Positions 41,801 through 51,177 of a DNA stretch of 64,000 nucleotides are shown here, in pieces (positions within the stretch are counted from its first letter, which is position 1; every line of letters begins with the position of its first letter). This stretch comes from Chrysophaeum taylorii. Its lineage: Eukaryota > Sar > Pelagophyceae > Pelagomonadales > Pelagomonadaceae. The notes beneath the pieces were generated by a model. The model had not been told where the DNA came from and ran no database searches. It saw only the letters and a program-made list of their open reading frames with translations. The stretch is from the NCBI GenBank assembly GCA_029834535.1, contig JAQMWT010000188.1:23789-87788 (forward strand). The letters are read 5' to 3'. Made by a program: the position numbers and the translations under genes.

Positions 41801-43597
41801 TCACGACCGCAGTCAGAGGGCGAATTGGTTGCTATACCAGAGCCGGAACGTGTCATCACCGAGAATGAATCGCATGATGCCGAGGCCGAGTACGTCGAAG
41901 CAAGTTCGTTGCAATCGCGGCCGCAGTCAGAGGGCGAATCGGCAGCTATCCCAGAGCTGGAACACGTCATGACCGAGAATGAATCGCATGATGCTGAGGC
42001 CGAGTACGTCGAAGCGAGTTCGTTGCAATCGTGGCCGCAGTCAGAGGCCGAATCGGCAGCAATCCCAGGGCCGGAAAATGTCGTCACCAAGAACGAATCG
42101 CATGATGGGAAGACCGAGCACTTGGAAGCGAGCTCGTTGCAATCGCAGCCGCAGGCAGAGGGCGAATCGGCAGCTATTCCAGAGCCGGAGAATATCATCA
42201 CTGGGAATGAATCGCATGATGCTGAGACCGAGTACTTGGAAGCGAGCTCGTTGCAATCGCGGCCGCAGTCAGAGGGTGAATTGGCAGCTGTCGCGGGGCC
42301 TGAGAGTGTCATCACGGAATACGTAACGAATGACCCCGAAGCCGAATATGTCGAAACGAGTTTGGTCCAATCGCGGCCGTCGTCGGAGGGCGAATGGGCA
42401 GCTATCGTCGAGGATGAGAGTGAGTACGAATCAGATGACACCAAGATCGATGATGTGGAAGCGAGTTTGCTGCAGTCATTAGCTCCGTCCGAACAATCGC
42501 TGGCCCGATCGGAGGGCGAAGCGTTGGTTACTGCAGAGCTGGAGAGTGTCATTCCTGAGTACGAATCGGACGACGCTGAGGCCGATTGTGCGGAAGCAAG
42601 CTTGCTGCAATCTCCGACTGCGTCGGCATCCGGGAGCGCGGTATCGCCCATGACAATGTCGAACGAGGATGGTGCTGCAACGAGCACGAGCGGCACATCT
42701 GGCGCGATCGCCGCGACATCTGAAGCTAATGCTCAAGATGCTGTAGCAGAAAGTGAACGCGACGCTCAGGACGGTTTGGTACGCGCAGTGAGCGAGCAAG
42801 ATGTGGTGCAAAGTGACGGTGCCGGAGCGTCAGCCCAGATATCAGCGCAGCACAGTAACGGTGCATTTGGCAACGAACGATCACTCGACAGTCCTTGTGC
42901 CTCAAGCGCCATGGCCGAAAAAGCAGATTCCAGTCGTCCCCTACAAGCGCGCGCATCCGAGGAGGACTCTTACCTCAACACGATTACCGCCAGTTTTTTA
43001 TCGTGGTCTAGTTGGACCCCTACGCGAGGGGATAAGACGTCTGACACTCCGCCCGCGGAAACCTTGGGCACCAATGTGTCGACGCCTGAGCCAGCAAACA
43101 CCACCGAGCCCCGGTCTAGAGCCTCTGACGGATTTACGCCGGTAACCACGCGAAGGAAACCTGACACAAGGACGCCCGTGCCGAGAATCGTTAGCGCCTC
43201 GGGAAATCCTGACGATCCTCCAGTAACGATCGCTGAAGTGGAACCCGCCGCGACGCCTCCGCCTAGCGAAAGACGTGACATTGGCTCTGGAGGTGGCGAT
43301 CATCTGGCTCCAGTCGCGTCGCCCGGTGAAGCAGGCTCTCAAGATACAACTTCATCCAGTCAATTCGCTGCTCGCGAAATGGAGAAGAAGAGGCGATCCT
43401 CTGGGGGATCAGAATACCAAGCGCTCGCACGCGACTTGTATTTTTTTACGAGCGTCAAGAAGCACGATACAGAGGGCGAAGAGAGTCCGGCGGAGGTGCC
43501 GCATCAAATGGCTCAACCTCCCAGTTCAAGGCCTCGCGCTCATTCTGTGACCAGCCAGCCACCAGAGCTTGTAAAAAACCACCAGCGTCTACGTTGA
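35825..43597 (+). CDS. Giant PDZ/SH3-like protein with long repeat arrays
   Basis: A single 2590-codon frame with no intron. After a basic disordered N-terminus, residues ~125-220 look like a PDZ domain (TPNLGFTIALARHG, then LKPSDELLSVNSEIIV). An Ala/Arg-rich helical stretch follows. Three SH3/KOW-like units then occur: GMHVRVHGVKKAASFNGRVG, GSRVAITGLRSQLNFNGIQG and RPMALIGVTDWPELNGVRGV, each followed by a strand ending in DG. The rest is acidic and disordered. It includes nine 57-58-residue repeats (38756-40300), a ~50-residue family with FxxLEEHLASDV (about 40620-41060) and nine ~38-residue repeats (41603-42635). A Ser/Pro-rich C-terminus ends at 43597. PDZ and SH3-like modules suggest a scaffold; the partner is unknown. 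The array is prone to copy-number change, and the assembly may under- or overcount it. Confidence 0.8.
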   Translation: MSRAGTERRPTNSTPRRTREPTNVRAASHDQRSRRNSEPIGEPRASSISTSSDPSKGPKIKYHIHRAGEDLLSATMTQARAVYKQSLKPKLLAVRVSSARREVKAKSKMRECLIESVGKLRAQNMAFEHTFETPNLGFTIALARHGAEGRAFVIVRETSPACALYPDGLKPSDELLSVNSEIIVDPDPEAFERVQTLITKAERPITLLFVKGTLRDVVFQEQEERRRMFGEDRKRAGSDARSASKARFCEAQASSAAEMAAKRVCKPEARLEAVARAFIAARATASAANLARADPGDPRDAASERRAAETARVCYECAISAHRHADAALRGALEIVCDVLLKRSVLASKCARAARIEAQLALARKSQVVRAHTPSTTTATPGAMPPPVPEGGKEEDKFGPPATSPEKSVEAASIIGDENEEKDPSTLARVPPSILLGPGMHVRVHGVKKAASFNGRVGVIQSYDSTSNRFLVKFDDGALVDIKDSNLCPAEEFAPIVGVGSRVAITGLRSQLNFNGIQGTVEKWDDENKRFCIRIDGGEKCALKPVNVEPLANQLASPAAFVASINSKVQRAQLALRDAVEAKHELCKWIAALSLAAASGSIDDDDDDTTKGDDFDPDDFVDRPMALIGVTDWPELNGVRGVVEAFNSQTRRFLVRVDDGSIFSVTHNKLAPLDRGGGAAVKSHDLMAETKKDVKLAREAASAAIASFPEHNLNHQPEHQLLDNNVIPTDVAASISDDHDDDHGVDDVDDGASIGAQGEHDFTSSAAADAFDRVNREGPEPGDVFVDDADTVSEDGNLSEAVTATTSPSPRSPPSQYAESESAGGPLVGSLTGTLDKDELVAFDAYDDSRSLPEKRNADDRDDDSFGDGQLGEVVPVKALAEVIEHAATSTDESNAQAFHDGMGAWQDADDRQDVLRELDEYPASKPPLDCDENAQSDELKAVMLADDNDANYETLDPLISCVGPQVGAIDESRDISDEPWLPVLSEQSKDETGYAVEPVNSKSVEEPNHPKNIPASDEQSGEIDLDDEVSNDFSDEPRLPVLSEQSKDETGYAVEPVASKSVEEPNHPNNIPASNEKSGEVDLYDEASNEFSNEACLPVLSEQSKDETGYAVEPVPSKSVDERNHLNSPASNEKSGEVDLYDEASNEFSNEACLPVLSEQSKDETGYAVEPVPSKSVDERNHLNSPASNEKSGEVDLYDVASNEFSNEACLPVLSEQSKDETGYAVEPVASKSVEEPNHPNNIPASNDKSGEVDLYDEASNEFSNEACLPVLSEQSKDETGYAVEPVPSKSVDERNHLNSPASNEKSGEVDLYDVASNELSNEACLPVLSEQSKDETGYAVEPVPSKSVDERNHLNIPASNDKCGEVDLYDEASNEFSNEACLPVLSEQSKDETGYAVEPVPSKSVDERNHLNSPASNDKSGEVDLYDEASNEFSNEARLPVLSEQSKDETGYAVELVPSKSVEELNHPKNIPASKEQSGEVDLDDAASNEVGRREGFQREIHDERFIGVAVSEPFTESDKKGNKTECNKAQSEPHVLKTSTVSEIVVTDPGVEDREPRASNDAALRRPRRVVLITADTDWVQPPTTDDVDKLGAGNEQQTGNFAAFESAPVAVGFPNQAHPAQAALEGDDELQGNDFSALEDQLVAVTSMNPSCYRDDASSLSSLAARDEPLEDDFGSLEEHLASDVEPAPVVVGSLSHHCLLGDAVSQSALAAGDESREDDFASLEEHLASDVSSAPVTSGSMYEPRPFSRDDATYQPAEERTHVPLSPEATSEIQASVRRDSLPVRHFPNLHAHPLFAFARSQRQDSEEDDEKASHEAVGEQEEENMPTRRNLLDEWATSLATRLEESSRMSHQQVARAKEERLNELKNAERSRYPGFEPSAEPSRDRRGTPRWAGFDMLGFETWAKLEISSSISASEDETVAIPEPENVITENESRDVETEYVEASLLQSRQQPEGKSTAIPDPEHVITENESHDIGADCVQAISLQSRPQSEGELVAIPEPERVITENESHDAEAEYVEASSLQSRPQSEGESAAIPELEHVMTENESHDAEAEYVEASSLQSWPQSEAESAAIPGPENVVTKNESHDGKTEHLEASSLQSQPQAEGESAAIPEPENIITGNESHDAETEYLEASSLQSRPQSEGELAAVAGPESVITEYVTNDPEAEYVETSLVQSRPSSEGEWAAIVEDESEYESDDTKIDDVEASLLQSLAPSEQSLARSEGEALVTAELESVIPEYESDDAEADCAEASLLQSPTASASGSAVSPMTMSNEDGAATSTSGTSGAIAATSEANAQDAVAESERDAQDGLVRAVSEQDVVQSDGAGASAQISAQHSNGAFGNERSLDSPCASSAMAEKADSSRPLQARASEEDSYLNTITASFLSWSSWTPTRGDKTSDTPPAETLGTNVSTPEPANTTEPRSRASDGFTPVTTRRKPDTRTPVPRIVSASGNPDDPPVTIAEVEPAATPPPSERRDIGSGGGDHLAPVASPGEAGSQDTTSSSQFAAREMEKKRRSSGGSEYQALARDLYFFTSVKKHDTEGEESPAEVPHQMAQPPSSRPRAHSVTSQPPELVKNHQRLR
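38756..40300 (+). repeat. Nine tandem 171-174-bp coding repeats
   Basis: Each unit contains LPVLSEQSKDETGYAVE, then a variable 'SKSV(E/D)E(P/R)NH' block, 'PAS(N/D)(E/D)(K/Q)SGE(V/I)DL' and 'SNEFS(N/D)E'. Inner units are nearly identical and two alternating subtypes occur (VEEPNHPNNI and VDERNHLN-SP). Confidence 0.92.
41603..42635 (+). repeat. Nine tandem ~114-bp coding repeats
   Basis: Unit consensus 'AIPEPENVITENESHDAETE' followed by 'YVEASSLQSRPQSEGES'. The last two or three units are more diverged, as expected at an array edge. Confidence 0.9.
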
Positions 43598-43962
43598 CAC
43601 AAGGCACCGTATCGAACGCGTCTTCAAACACAGGATGCACGTGTCGTGCCGTTTATGCTCTCGACGTCTCTCACAACGCTTGGCTTGGGATACTTCAGCG
43701 CGCCGCAAAGTACCATGAACCAAGAATCGAGTTGTAAAGTCCGTCTTGAGCGACGAGGGCATTGCTCCGAGGTGCCTACGCCCAATTCCATTGTCTCCGC
43801 GAGACACAGTCTGTCGTAGGTGCTCTTGAATATGTGTGGCACTTGGTACGTGATGAATCGGCACATCCATTTTGACTCGGCACGTGTCGTAGGTCCGTCG
43901 CACGTAAGAATTATCCATCACTCTTTTCATATTCTTCATTTTTTTGTGTACAAGTCGTTCTG

Positions 43963-44980
43963 ATGTCAGGCGAAGATGGACTCGATGAATATCTTCGAGA
44001 TCTCGGTTTTGGGGCATATGCGCGCTACAAGATGAGCAATGTGCCACTCGAACTAAAGATTGACGTCGACAACAATCAGTTTGCCATGTGCGACTCCAGT
44101 TTGCTCTTGTCTTATTTGGAAGTTCTAACATCATTGTCGACAGAGAAGCACACTCGAGCAGTTACCTGGAGACCTCGACGGTGGTAGAACGAGGTGTCTT
44201 CGGAGAGCGGATCGTCGTTTATGTGAGTTTCTCGACATTGCTTCGTCGTGAAGCGCACCTCAGGATCAGAGAACTGCTTCCACGGAGGTTCCGGGGGTCG
44301 CCGATTGTGTGTACAAGACCGTCGAGAAAACGCACAACGGGTTCAATGTCAAGACGCCAAGAGGTCAGATAGTGCAATACGAGCTTGCCAAGCCCACGGA
44401 AACTTCCGGCAAACACGACTTTATGCTACACGTTTGACGCGGCGTGGTTTTCTCGCTGCAGTGGCTGTCCATAATGTCACCCCTTGGCAGGTGACCACTC
44501 GATATCCCGCGTGCACGTCGTACGATCTCTGCGGTGTTTTGTCGCTTCATTCATTTGCAGCTATGTCGATATTCGAGGCATTTGATGCACAGGCGCGCAG
44601 TGAAACGGTCCTTTACGTTGTCAGCTCCTCCGAGCAACGGAATAGCGCACGAACAAGGTGAATTTTTTGCTCGAGCTCTCCAGGATGCCATGCAGACGAC
44701 AGCGTCACATTGGAACCTGTTCCTCCTACTTGTGAATCACGCCGCCGCCGCATCGCAGGGTGACGAGCCAATTGGACAGCATGAATTTACAAGATTCAGA
44801 CGAAGCAATTACATACAACGAGGCCATGCGGCGCAGCAGACGCGGGTCGAGCGAAAGGCATTATTCAAGTGGTGGGTCTTTTCTTTAGGATGGCGGCGCG
44901 TCCACCGGTGCCCGCGCTCGTCGTCGCTGTTCTTGTTTGGTTTCACTGAAAATTGCCGTCGCTTACTGGAGCTGTGCTAG
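43963..44980 (+). CDS. Unrecognised spliced gene
   Basis: From the ATG at 43963 the first exon reads MSGEDGLDEYLRDLGFGAYA and runs to about 44082. A second short exon (about 44149-44220, EAHSSSYLETSTVVERGVFG) and a third (44268-44436) follow. Junctions close in phase with GT-AG introns of about 47-66 nt. The third exon encodes VYKTVEKTHNGFNVKTPRGQ. Further exons from about 44562 and 44687 (MQTTASHWNLFLLLVNHAAA) are less certain. I do not recognise the family. The opening segment vaguely resembles the start of fatty-acid-binding proteins, but the rest does not follow. Confidence 0.35.
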
Positions 44981-44990
44981 CGGGTCAAGT

Positions 44991-45532
44991 GCATGGTGCC
45001 GTGTGACGGCGAGACAGGCGAAGACGTGTTCGGAACCCATCACGCGATCTGATGAGCGTCCGTCCATCCGTGCGTCCGTCCGTGCGTCCGTCCACGACTT
45101 CAGACCAGCGCGACGCAGTCGTTCATCTCTAAAACTCGGCGACATCCGGGAATGCGGCCACCGTGGAAGATATTGAAACGCGAGGGTGCATCCGAGAGTC
45201 GCGCGCGATTCGCGAAGTCCCGAAGATGATGCCGCGCTGCCGTGTTTCTTGATGACACGTTGATTATGAGGTGTCTTCGGGAGGTTTCAGCTCATCGAAA
45301 AGGCCTGTCGAGCTGCCCTCCTCCTGCCACAACGGGGCATGATGGCCCCCTAGAGTAGAAGTACGCTCGTCTCGCACGGCGGGCGCGCGGGATATTTTTA
45401 TAATTTGTACGCGGCCATAGATATCTCGATTCTTGATTATACTAGAGAGCGTTCTTCGAACGCGCACAACATCCACCGGGCAGATGGAGGTCTCGTCGTC
45501 GTCGTCGTCGTTGTCGATCGGGGCACATTTTC
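44991..45532. other. Intergenic with short CCGT repeats
   Basis: No gene supported. A short tandem tract of GTCCGTCC/GTGCGTCC units lies at 45057-45103, and a GTC repeat at about 45493-45516 sits just beyond the stop of the minus-strand gene. Confidence 0.5.
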
Positions 45533-46429
45533 TTAATACTCGCCGGGATTAACTTTGGTGGCCTTGACGAGGGGAGGTGCAGAGGGTGGAGACATGGCAT
45601 GGTATGGGGGCGGTGGCGCGGATGCTGTGGTGGTGTCCGCGACGTAGGCGGTAGTCGGGGTTTGGCTTGCGGGATAGGCTTGCGCGGGAATGGCCGTTGG
45701 GGCCGCAGGGACCGCTGTTTGAGTCGTGGGCATCGTATACGAGGGTGGAGCGGCGGGCGAGGGTACGTGGGAAAGGGTCACCGTTAAGACACCCAGGGGT
45801 TCGACAGCAACGTCGCGGACGACGCCGTCGGCAACGGATGCGACGGGAGCGGCGACGGTCGCAGTGCCAACGACCGTGTCTTGCATGACCGAGTTTCGTG
45901 ATTTGATCTGAGCGACTAGCGACATGGTTTCGATTCTGGCGTCGGGCCGCACGGCAAACGAGAGGGCGCATCCTGGGGGCATTTTCCAGATGGGCGCCGA
46001 GCCCCCACCCCTGACGACGGGGGACTTGCCGGTGCTTACGAGTCTGCCGTTGTCGTAGAGAAAGAAGAAGACGACCACGTCTTGCTTGGCCAACCAGCCC
46101 GCATCGCGGAGCCCGCTCGCGCAGTGCAAGTTGACAATCACTTGCGCGGGTGGCAACGCCACGTTGACCGCCTCGCCGTCGTACCCTCGGTCACCGCAGT
46201 TGTTTGAACGTCCACACATGTAAAAGGCGCCAGCGCCGAGGAGGGCGGCTTCTGCCACCAGGAGGCCCCCACCGCCCCACGGGCCCCACGGTCCGCCCCA
46301 ACCCCACCCGCCTCCCCATCCGCCGTGGCCCCATCCTCCGCCAAAGCCGCCGTGTCCCCATCCTCCGCCAAAGCCGCCGTGGCCGAAGCCGCCGCCTCCT
46401 CCGAATCCGCCGTGGCCGCCTCTACCCAT
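45533..46429 (-). CDS. Gly/Trp/His-rich membrane protein with C2-like domain
   Basis: 298 residues. The first ~55 are repeats of 'GGFGGGWGHGG', followed by a hydrophobic segment (GGLLVAEAALLGAGAFYMCG) that could be a single membrane span. Residues ~90-215 form a C2-like beta-sandwich: VIVNLHCASGLRDAGWLAKQ, VVVFFFLYDNGRLVSTGKSP, then GVLTVTLSHV as a last strand. Acidic Ca2+-binding loops are not evident. The C-terminal 80 residues are Pro/Ala/Thr-rich and disordered, ending NPGEY. Family knowledge suggests a membrane-associated lipid- or protein-binding role; the function is unknown. It is divergent from the Tim17-family gene with 117 bp between starts. Confidence 0.65.
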   Translation of the reverse strand: MGRGGHGGFGGGGGFGHGGFGGGWGHGGFGGGWGHGGWGGGWGWGGPWGPWGGGGLLVAEAALLGAGAFYMCGRSNNCGDRGYDGEAVNVALPPAQVIVNLHCASGLRDAGWLAKQDVVVFFFLYDNGRLVSTGKSPVVRGGGSAPIWKMPPGCALSFAVRPDARIETMSLVAQIKSRNSVMQDTVVGTATVAAPVASVADGVVRDVAVEPLGVLTVTLSHVPSPAAPPSYTMPTTQTAVPAAPTAIPAQAYPASQTPTTAYVADTTTASAPPPPYHAMSPPSAPPLVKATKVNPGEY

Positions 46430-46546
46430 GTCTGCAAATTCAAAGACCGTTCTTCAAGGGTTATTTATTAAGGAGTAAACTCAAAAAGTAAGTTAAGCAC
46501 GAAGACGCAGGGTAAGGGATCGACGAGAAGGTCGTACGTCGAGATC
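46430..46546. promoter_or_regulatory. Divergent promoter region, 117 bp
   Basis: Separates the minus-strand C2-like gene and the plus-strand Tim17-family gene. AT-rich around 46460-46490 (TTATTTATTAAGGAG), otherwise without named elements. Confidence 0.45.
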
Positions 46547-47026
46547 ATGGCGCAAATACCAGAGGTTCCGTCGGGCGAGGCGCCGCAGGGCATGGCCAAG
46601 TTCGTCGTCAACACGGGGACGGGGGCCGCCTTCGGTGCGGTGTATGGGTCTGTGATATCGGCGTGGGCGACGCCTCACGCTCGCGCGTCCGACGGCGTCT
46701 TGCTCGCCGAGGAGGCGCTCCCGAGCTTCAGCAAGATGTCGCGGTACGTCGGCGGGAACGCCATGATATTCGCCGGCGTCGCTGCGGCCTTCACCGTCGG
46801 GGAGTCGATCATGACGTCTATCCGCGGCGAGAGCGACATCTTCTCCGCCATGGCTGGCGGTCTGTCGGGCGGTTTTTTGTTAGGGACGCGGGCGACCAAG
46901 ATTTCCTCGGCCTTTGGCATGGCGGGCAGCTTCGCCCTCGTGTCGGCCATGGCGCACGTCGCCGGGGACTCGGTCATGCAGGACAAGGAGAAGCTCTACA
47001 AGAGACTCTCGGCCATCCGTTCGTAG
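46547..47026 (+). CDS. Tim17/Tim22/Tim23-family mitochondrial inner-membrane protein
   Basis: 159 residues, no intron. Four hydrophobic segments rich in Gly/Ala with GxxxG-type spacing are visible: TGTGAAFGAVYGSVISAW, GGNAMIFAGVAAAFTVGESI, AMAGGLSGGFLLGTRATK and FGMAGSFALVSAMAHVAG. The 'G.SGG.llG.R' segment is the hallmark of the Tim17/22/23 superfamily, which includes import-channel subunits and complex I subunit NDUFA11 (B14.7). Length and the short charged tail fit NDUFA11 or a Tim22-like protein; I cannot decide between them. It would sit in the mitochondrial inner membrane and lacks a cleavable leader, as usual for this family. Confidence 0.75.
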   Translation: MAQIPEVPSGEAPQGMAKFVVNTGTGAAFGAVYGSVISAWATPHARASDGVLLAEEALPSFSKMSRYVGGNAMIFAGVAAAFTVGESIMTSIRGESDIFSAMAGGLSGGFLLGTRATKISSAFGMAGSFALVSAMAHVAGDSVMQDKEKLYKRLSAIRS

Positions 47027-47571
47027 ACTAGGGTCTACGAGTCGCTGCTTCTCGGAGGGAGAATGCCCCCGCGGGGAGGAACCCGCGCCTTGTTCGTCGA
47101 TTGTATCCTCCTGATTGTCGTCTGGTCTCACCACCACCAACAACGATATTGAGCACAGCGTCTCCCACCGACGCGACGATGGTCGGCATTCGTACGCTAC
47201 GTTAATACCGCAGACAGCAGCACAGAGTAGTACGGTAGTAGTACCGGAGTAATAATAATAATAAAAAAGGGGCGGTGGTGAGACGACGTCGTGAGGCGGC
47301 GAGGGTGGCACACTTCACCACCAACCACCACACTCGGATATAGTAAATAAATAAAAGGATATGGTGCGCGCGATTTAATATTGGGCCGGAGAGGTCGGGG
47401 AGGTCGGAGAGGTCGGAGAGGTCGACAAGCAGCAGCGACAGCAGTTGCAGCACCCTTGGCGGTGCCCGCCCGCCCGCCGGAGAAAAGAGGAGTTGCCAGG
47501 CAGTCAGTCAGTCAGTGAGTCAGTCAGGCAGTCAGGCAGTGAGTCAGTCCGAGAATCCCAATTTCCATGTC
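47027..47571. other. Convergent intergenic region with microsatellites
   Basis: Lies between the 3' ends of the Tim17-family gene and the anoctamin gene. Contains an ATA-rich run (47251-47265), a GAGGTCG repeat (47393-47423) and a CAGT repeat (47500-47545). No gene seen. Confidence 0.6.
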
Positions 47572-48495
47572 CTAAGCGGTGTCTTCTAGGTCTTCTTCCT
47601 CATCCTTGGTGTCGTCGTCGATGTTGCGAAGATCCGGAAAGTCCCAGGCGTTCTCGGTTTCCTGGTTGAGCTGGATTCTGGTGACATCGCGGTGGAGCTT
47701 TTTCTGCTCTGTCAAAAGCTCGAAGATTTTGTTTTTGATCGGGACAATTTTTGAGTACTGGAAGTGGGCGTGGATCTTGATGGAGGGCGTGGCGACGCCG
47801 TCGTCGCGGTGGCCGATAATGGCGAGGGGAAGGATAAGGTCCTTGTGGGGAAACTGGTCGAGGAGTGTCTCGAGTTTCAAGTCTGCCGTGGCTCGACGGC
47901 GCTGGCGTCCTCCCGCGTGGGCGTCGCGCGCGAGGTCTTCCATGATCTCGAGGCGGAGCGAGGCTCTGGCTTTCTTTATAGGCGCGAGGGAGAAGGCTTG
48001 GTCGAAGACGAGGCGCTCGCCCGCGTCCATCTCCGTGACTTGGCGGTGCTTGCGGGCGGGCTTCGAGACTTGGGGTGGCGGACCGACCGAGGCCGTTGGA
48101 TCGTCGAGGTCGCGGACGTGGGCGATGACGCGCACGGCCTTGACGTCGCGGACGGGATCGTCAAAGCGTCCGACGCCGAGGGCCTCGACGACGGTTACGG
48201 TGAGCAAGCCGAGGGCGAGGTCGGGTTCCTTGCGCGAGTAGGAGACGCCGAGGTCCTCGCGGAATATCTCGGCGCGGCAGGCGACCTTGTACTGGGATCG
48301 GAGGAGGTTGAGGTCCTTGTCGACGGTCAGCAGGCGCCTTCTGAGAAACTCGAGGCGTCGTTCCTGAAATTTGGTTAGTTTGTCTACGCGGAGGGCCGCG
48401 ACGCTCAGGAGGTCCGAGTCGATCGCGCCGCGCGACGCCGCGACATCTTCCCTGTCGCCGGGACCGGAAGCCTCGCCGCCGCCACCACCAGAACG

Positions 48496-48530
<35 letters not shown>

Positions 48531-51177
48531 ATACGGCGATCTTGTGGCGAACGACGACGTAGTCGTTGCGGCGCTTGAGATCGCTGAGACGGGTCGGGAC
48601 GTCGTCGATCGCGGCGTGCGTGATGAACTTGAGGACGAGGGCGACTTGCTCGAGGGCGAAGAATATGAGAAGGCGCTCCAAGATAGACCGGTTTTGGAAG
48701 CTTCGAGTGGTGAAGACTATGATGCCCGCGTTGGCGTAGACGGCCAGGAGGCCCATAGACTCCATGAGGAGACCCCACGAGCCGACCGACTCGGCCGGCA
48801 TGGGGTCGGGTCGTCGCGTCTGGGCCGTGAGCTTGTAGGCGTCGACGCGGATTTGGAGGAGAACTTCGAGGATGGCGAGCGCGGGCACCGCGTACCAGCC
48901 GAGCGCGAACATCGAGACGAGGCCCATCTGGAGGACGATCTCGGCGTAGTCGTCGAAGGTTCCCTCGTAAGTCTCGAGGGAGAGCTCGTTCTCGAAGCGC
49001 TCGGCCTCCTGCGGCGCCGTGTCGGCGGGTTCTTTTTTCTTGACCGCCGCCGCCGCCGCCGCCGTGGCGTCGTCGTCTTCGTCGTCGTTCTCGTCGTCGT
49101 CGACGTCGTCCGTCTTGTTGTCGGGGGGGAGGATCATGGTCTTGACTTGGTCGATTTGCTCCTTGAATGCCGAGACGAGCGCGAGGGCGAAGCGCGTCCC
49201 GAAGATGGACTCGAGGAGCGCCTTGAGGTCGCCGAGACAATTCTGCTTGACGGCGCCCGACGTGCACTCGAAGTACGCGCCCTTGAAGTAGGCGGTGATC
49301 GCGAGGGCCGAATAATTGTTAAAAATTTCGAACAAAAATTTTTTGAGGACGAGCTGATTTTCGTACTCGGTCTGCGTGCGATAATTTTCGGCCTCGTTCA
49401 TCGCCGTCGCGACCCGCCCGTAAATCTCCGACATCACCTGGATGAGGATCGCCTGCGCGAGGCCGACCGCCGAGGATAACGACGCGAGAATCCCCCCCTG
49501 GATCAACATGAGGTACTCCAGCTCGAAGATGAAGACGATGACGACGACGAGACCGACGATGAACAAAATGATGACGAGTATCGACTGCCGCTGCGTTCGC
49601 TGGCGCTTCGCCGGCGGGTAGTACGTCTCCATCTGGTTGGTGATGGGAGAAATGCGACGCCCGCCGGGGACGTCGGCGTCGCCGACAAACTTGGGCCTGT
49701 CGACCTCCTCTTCTTCAAAGTTGACCGTGCCCCACTTGAGCGCGCAGTACTGGCTCTCGATGTCCCAGTGCTCCTTGTAGTATGCCGACCAGCACACGAG
49801 AAAAATCGCCATCACGAACTGCTCGGGGTGGATGCCCTCCGTCTCGTCCGAGGTGTCGGTCGCCAAGTCGTAGAGCTGGCACCCGAACCCCGCCACCGCG
49901 GGGTAGAGGAGATAAAACCCATAAAACCCCAACCACGCGAAATACAGAGCGATCTTCTCGCCAAAATAGGCGCGTATCTCCATCAACGGCTGCGCCCACG
50001 GCCGCAGCAAAAACGGGCACCTGCGATGCTTGAGGATCGCGTAGTGCGTCACGTACGGCGCGCCCGCGCGATCGGACTCGGCTTGCCAAAAGAAGACCCA
50101 TCGTTTCAGAAACCAGTCGGCCGTCGGCATCTCGCCGTAGTTCGCGTCGTGCAACGCCGTCACCGTGTCGACGAGCTCCTTCTGGAGCAACACTCCAAAA
50201 TCAAACACCTCGTCGATGATCCGTTTCGTCAAATACAGCCTGTCCTTGGCCAAAAAAAACGTCCGCCCGCGCACCGACTGGTACTCGTCGTACAGGTGCC
50301 GTTCGCGCGCGCGCGCGTCGTAAGACGCGTACGCCGGAAACTCGTTCGTCACCGGCACCCGGTCAGCGATCCGCTCGAGCGTGTGAACGCGACGACTCCA
50401 GTGCTTCTTGGTCGGTTCCTCGTCGTCGAAGACGGCCACGTCGTGCGGACCGATCTTTCCCGCCTTGTACAGCTCGTGCAGCACCTCGTTCGCCTCCTCC
50501 TTCCCGTACAACTTGGCCTCCTCCTTGAGCTCGACGTAGTTTGGACGCCCGTCGACGTCCGTGCCCGACGTCCGTCGCCAGAAATCCGGCCCGGGATCTA
50601 CCTCGGGGCGAAACTTCAACTTGTAATCCAGCGCGTCCGCCTTTCGCTCCAGCAAAGAAATCGGCGCGCGCACTTGGCAGTACTGCTTGGTGCGACTCGA
50701 CGACAGCGAAAGCTTGAGTTGCAGCCCGGACCGTCGGGACAAAACCTCGATCACGTGATCGCGGATCAGAGTCTCCACTTCGATCCTCGTCGCGCTCTCG
50801 TGCCCCGCGCCAAACTTGGCCGTCCACGCGCTCTCCAGCATCTCCTTCCCCTTGCTCTTCTTGTCCTCTTCCCCCGGAATCACCTGCTCCCAGATATCCT
50901 CTAACTCGCTCCACGTCATCGTCGGCTCCGTCGATGCCGCCTCGCCCGCCTCGCCCCCCTCCTCCTCGTCCAGGCTCGGCGCGCTCGCCCGACGTTTCGG
51001 TCGTTCGTTGCTGAACACGATCAGATAGTCGTACTTGTCGGCGGTCGGATCGAACGCCGCGGCATCAGAATCCGTCAGCACGGCGGCCGCCTCCTGAATC
51101 GTCCGATGCCGCTTCCGCTCCATCGGCGTCCGGTACCCATCGTCCTCCTTCGTCTCCTTCGACGACGACACCCCCAT
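47572..51177 (-). CDS. Anoctamin (TMEM16) family channel/scramblase with C-terminal C2-like domain
   Basis: 1201 residues in one frame. The start MGVSSSKE has a Gly-2 suited to N-myristoylation. The cytosolic N-terminal region precedes the anoctamin domain, which is clear from MEIRAYFGEKIALYFAWLGF through TM segments to LVLKKFLFEIFNNYSALAIT, YAEIVLQMGLVSMFALGWYA and EVLLQIRVDAYKL. In characterised TMEM16 proteins the last motif is (N)xxIEIRxDA, whose Glu and Asp bind Ca2+; here Gln stands where that Glu is expected and the Asp is kept. After the last span and a poly-Asp run, residues ~1010-1160 look like a C2 domain (ALGLLTVTVVEALGVGRFDD). Family members are Ca2+-gated Cl- channels or lipid scramblases; which this is cannot be told. 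Confidence 0.9.

Noticed and set aside
41395-42696. 433-codon minus-strand frame opposite the giant repeat gene
   Set aside because: Its Ser/Cys-rich repeats simply mirror the 38-residue repeat array on the plus strand.
43589-44134. 181-codon minus-strand frame after the giant gene
   Set aside because: Overlaps the spliced plus-strand gene at 43963 and shows no family resemblance.
45599-45911. Plus-strand Arg/Gly-rich frames opposite the C2-like gene
   Set aside because: Composition is what the reverse of a Pro/Ala-rich coding region gives.
48161-49267. Long Arg-rich minus-strand frame overlapping the anoctamin gene
   Set aside because: A shadow of the GC-rich anoctamin coding frame; its product is almost pure Arg/Pro/Ala.
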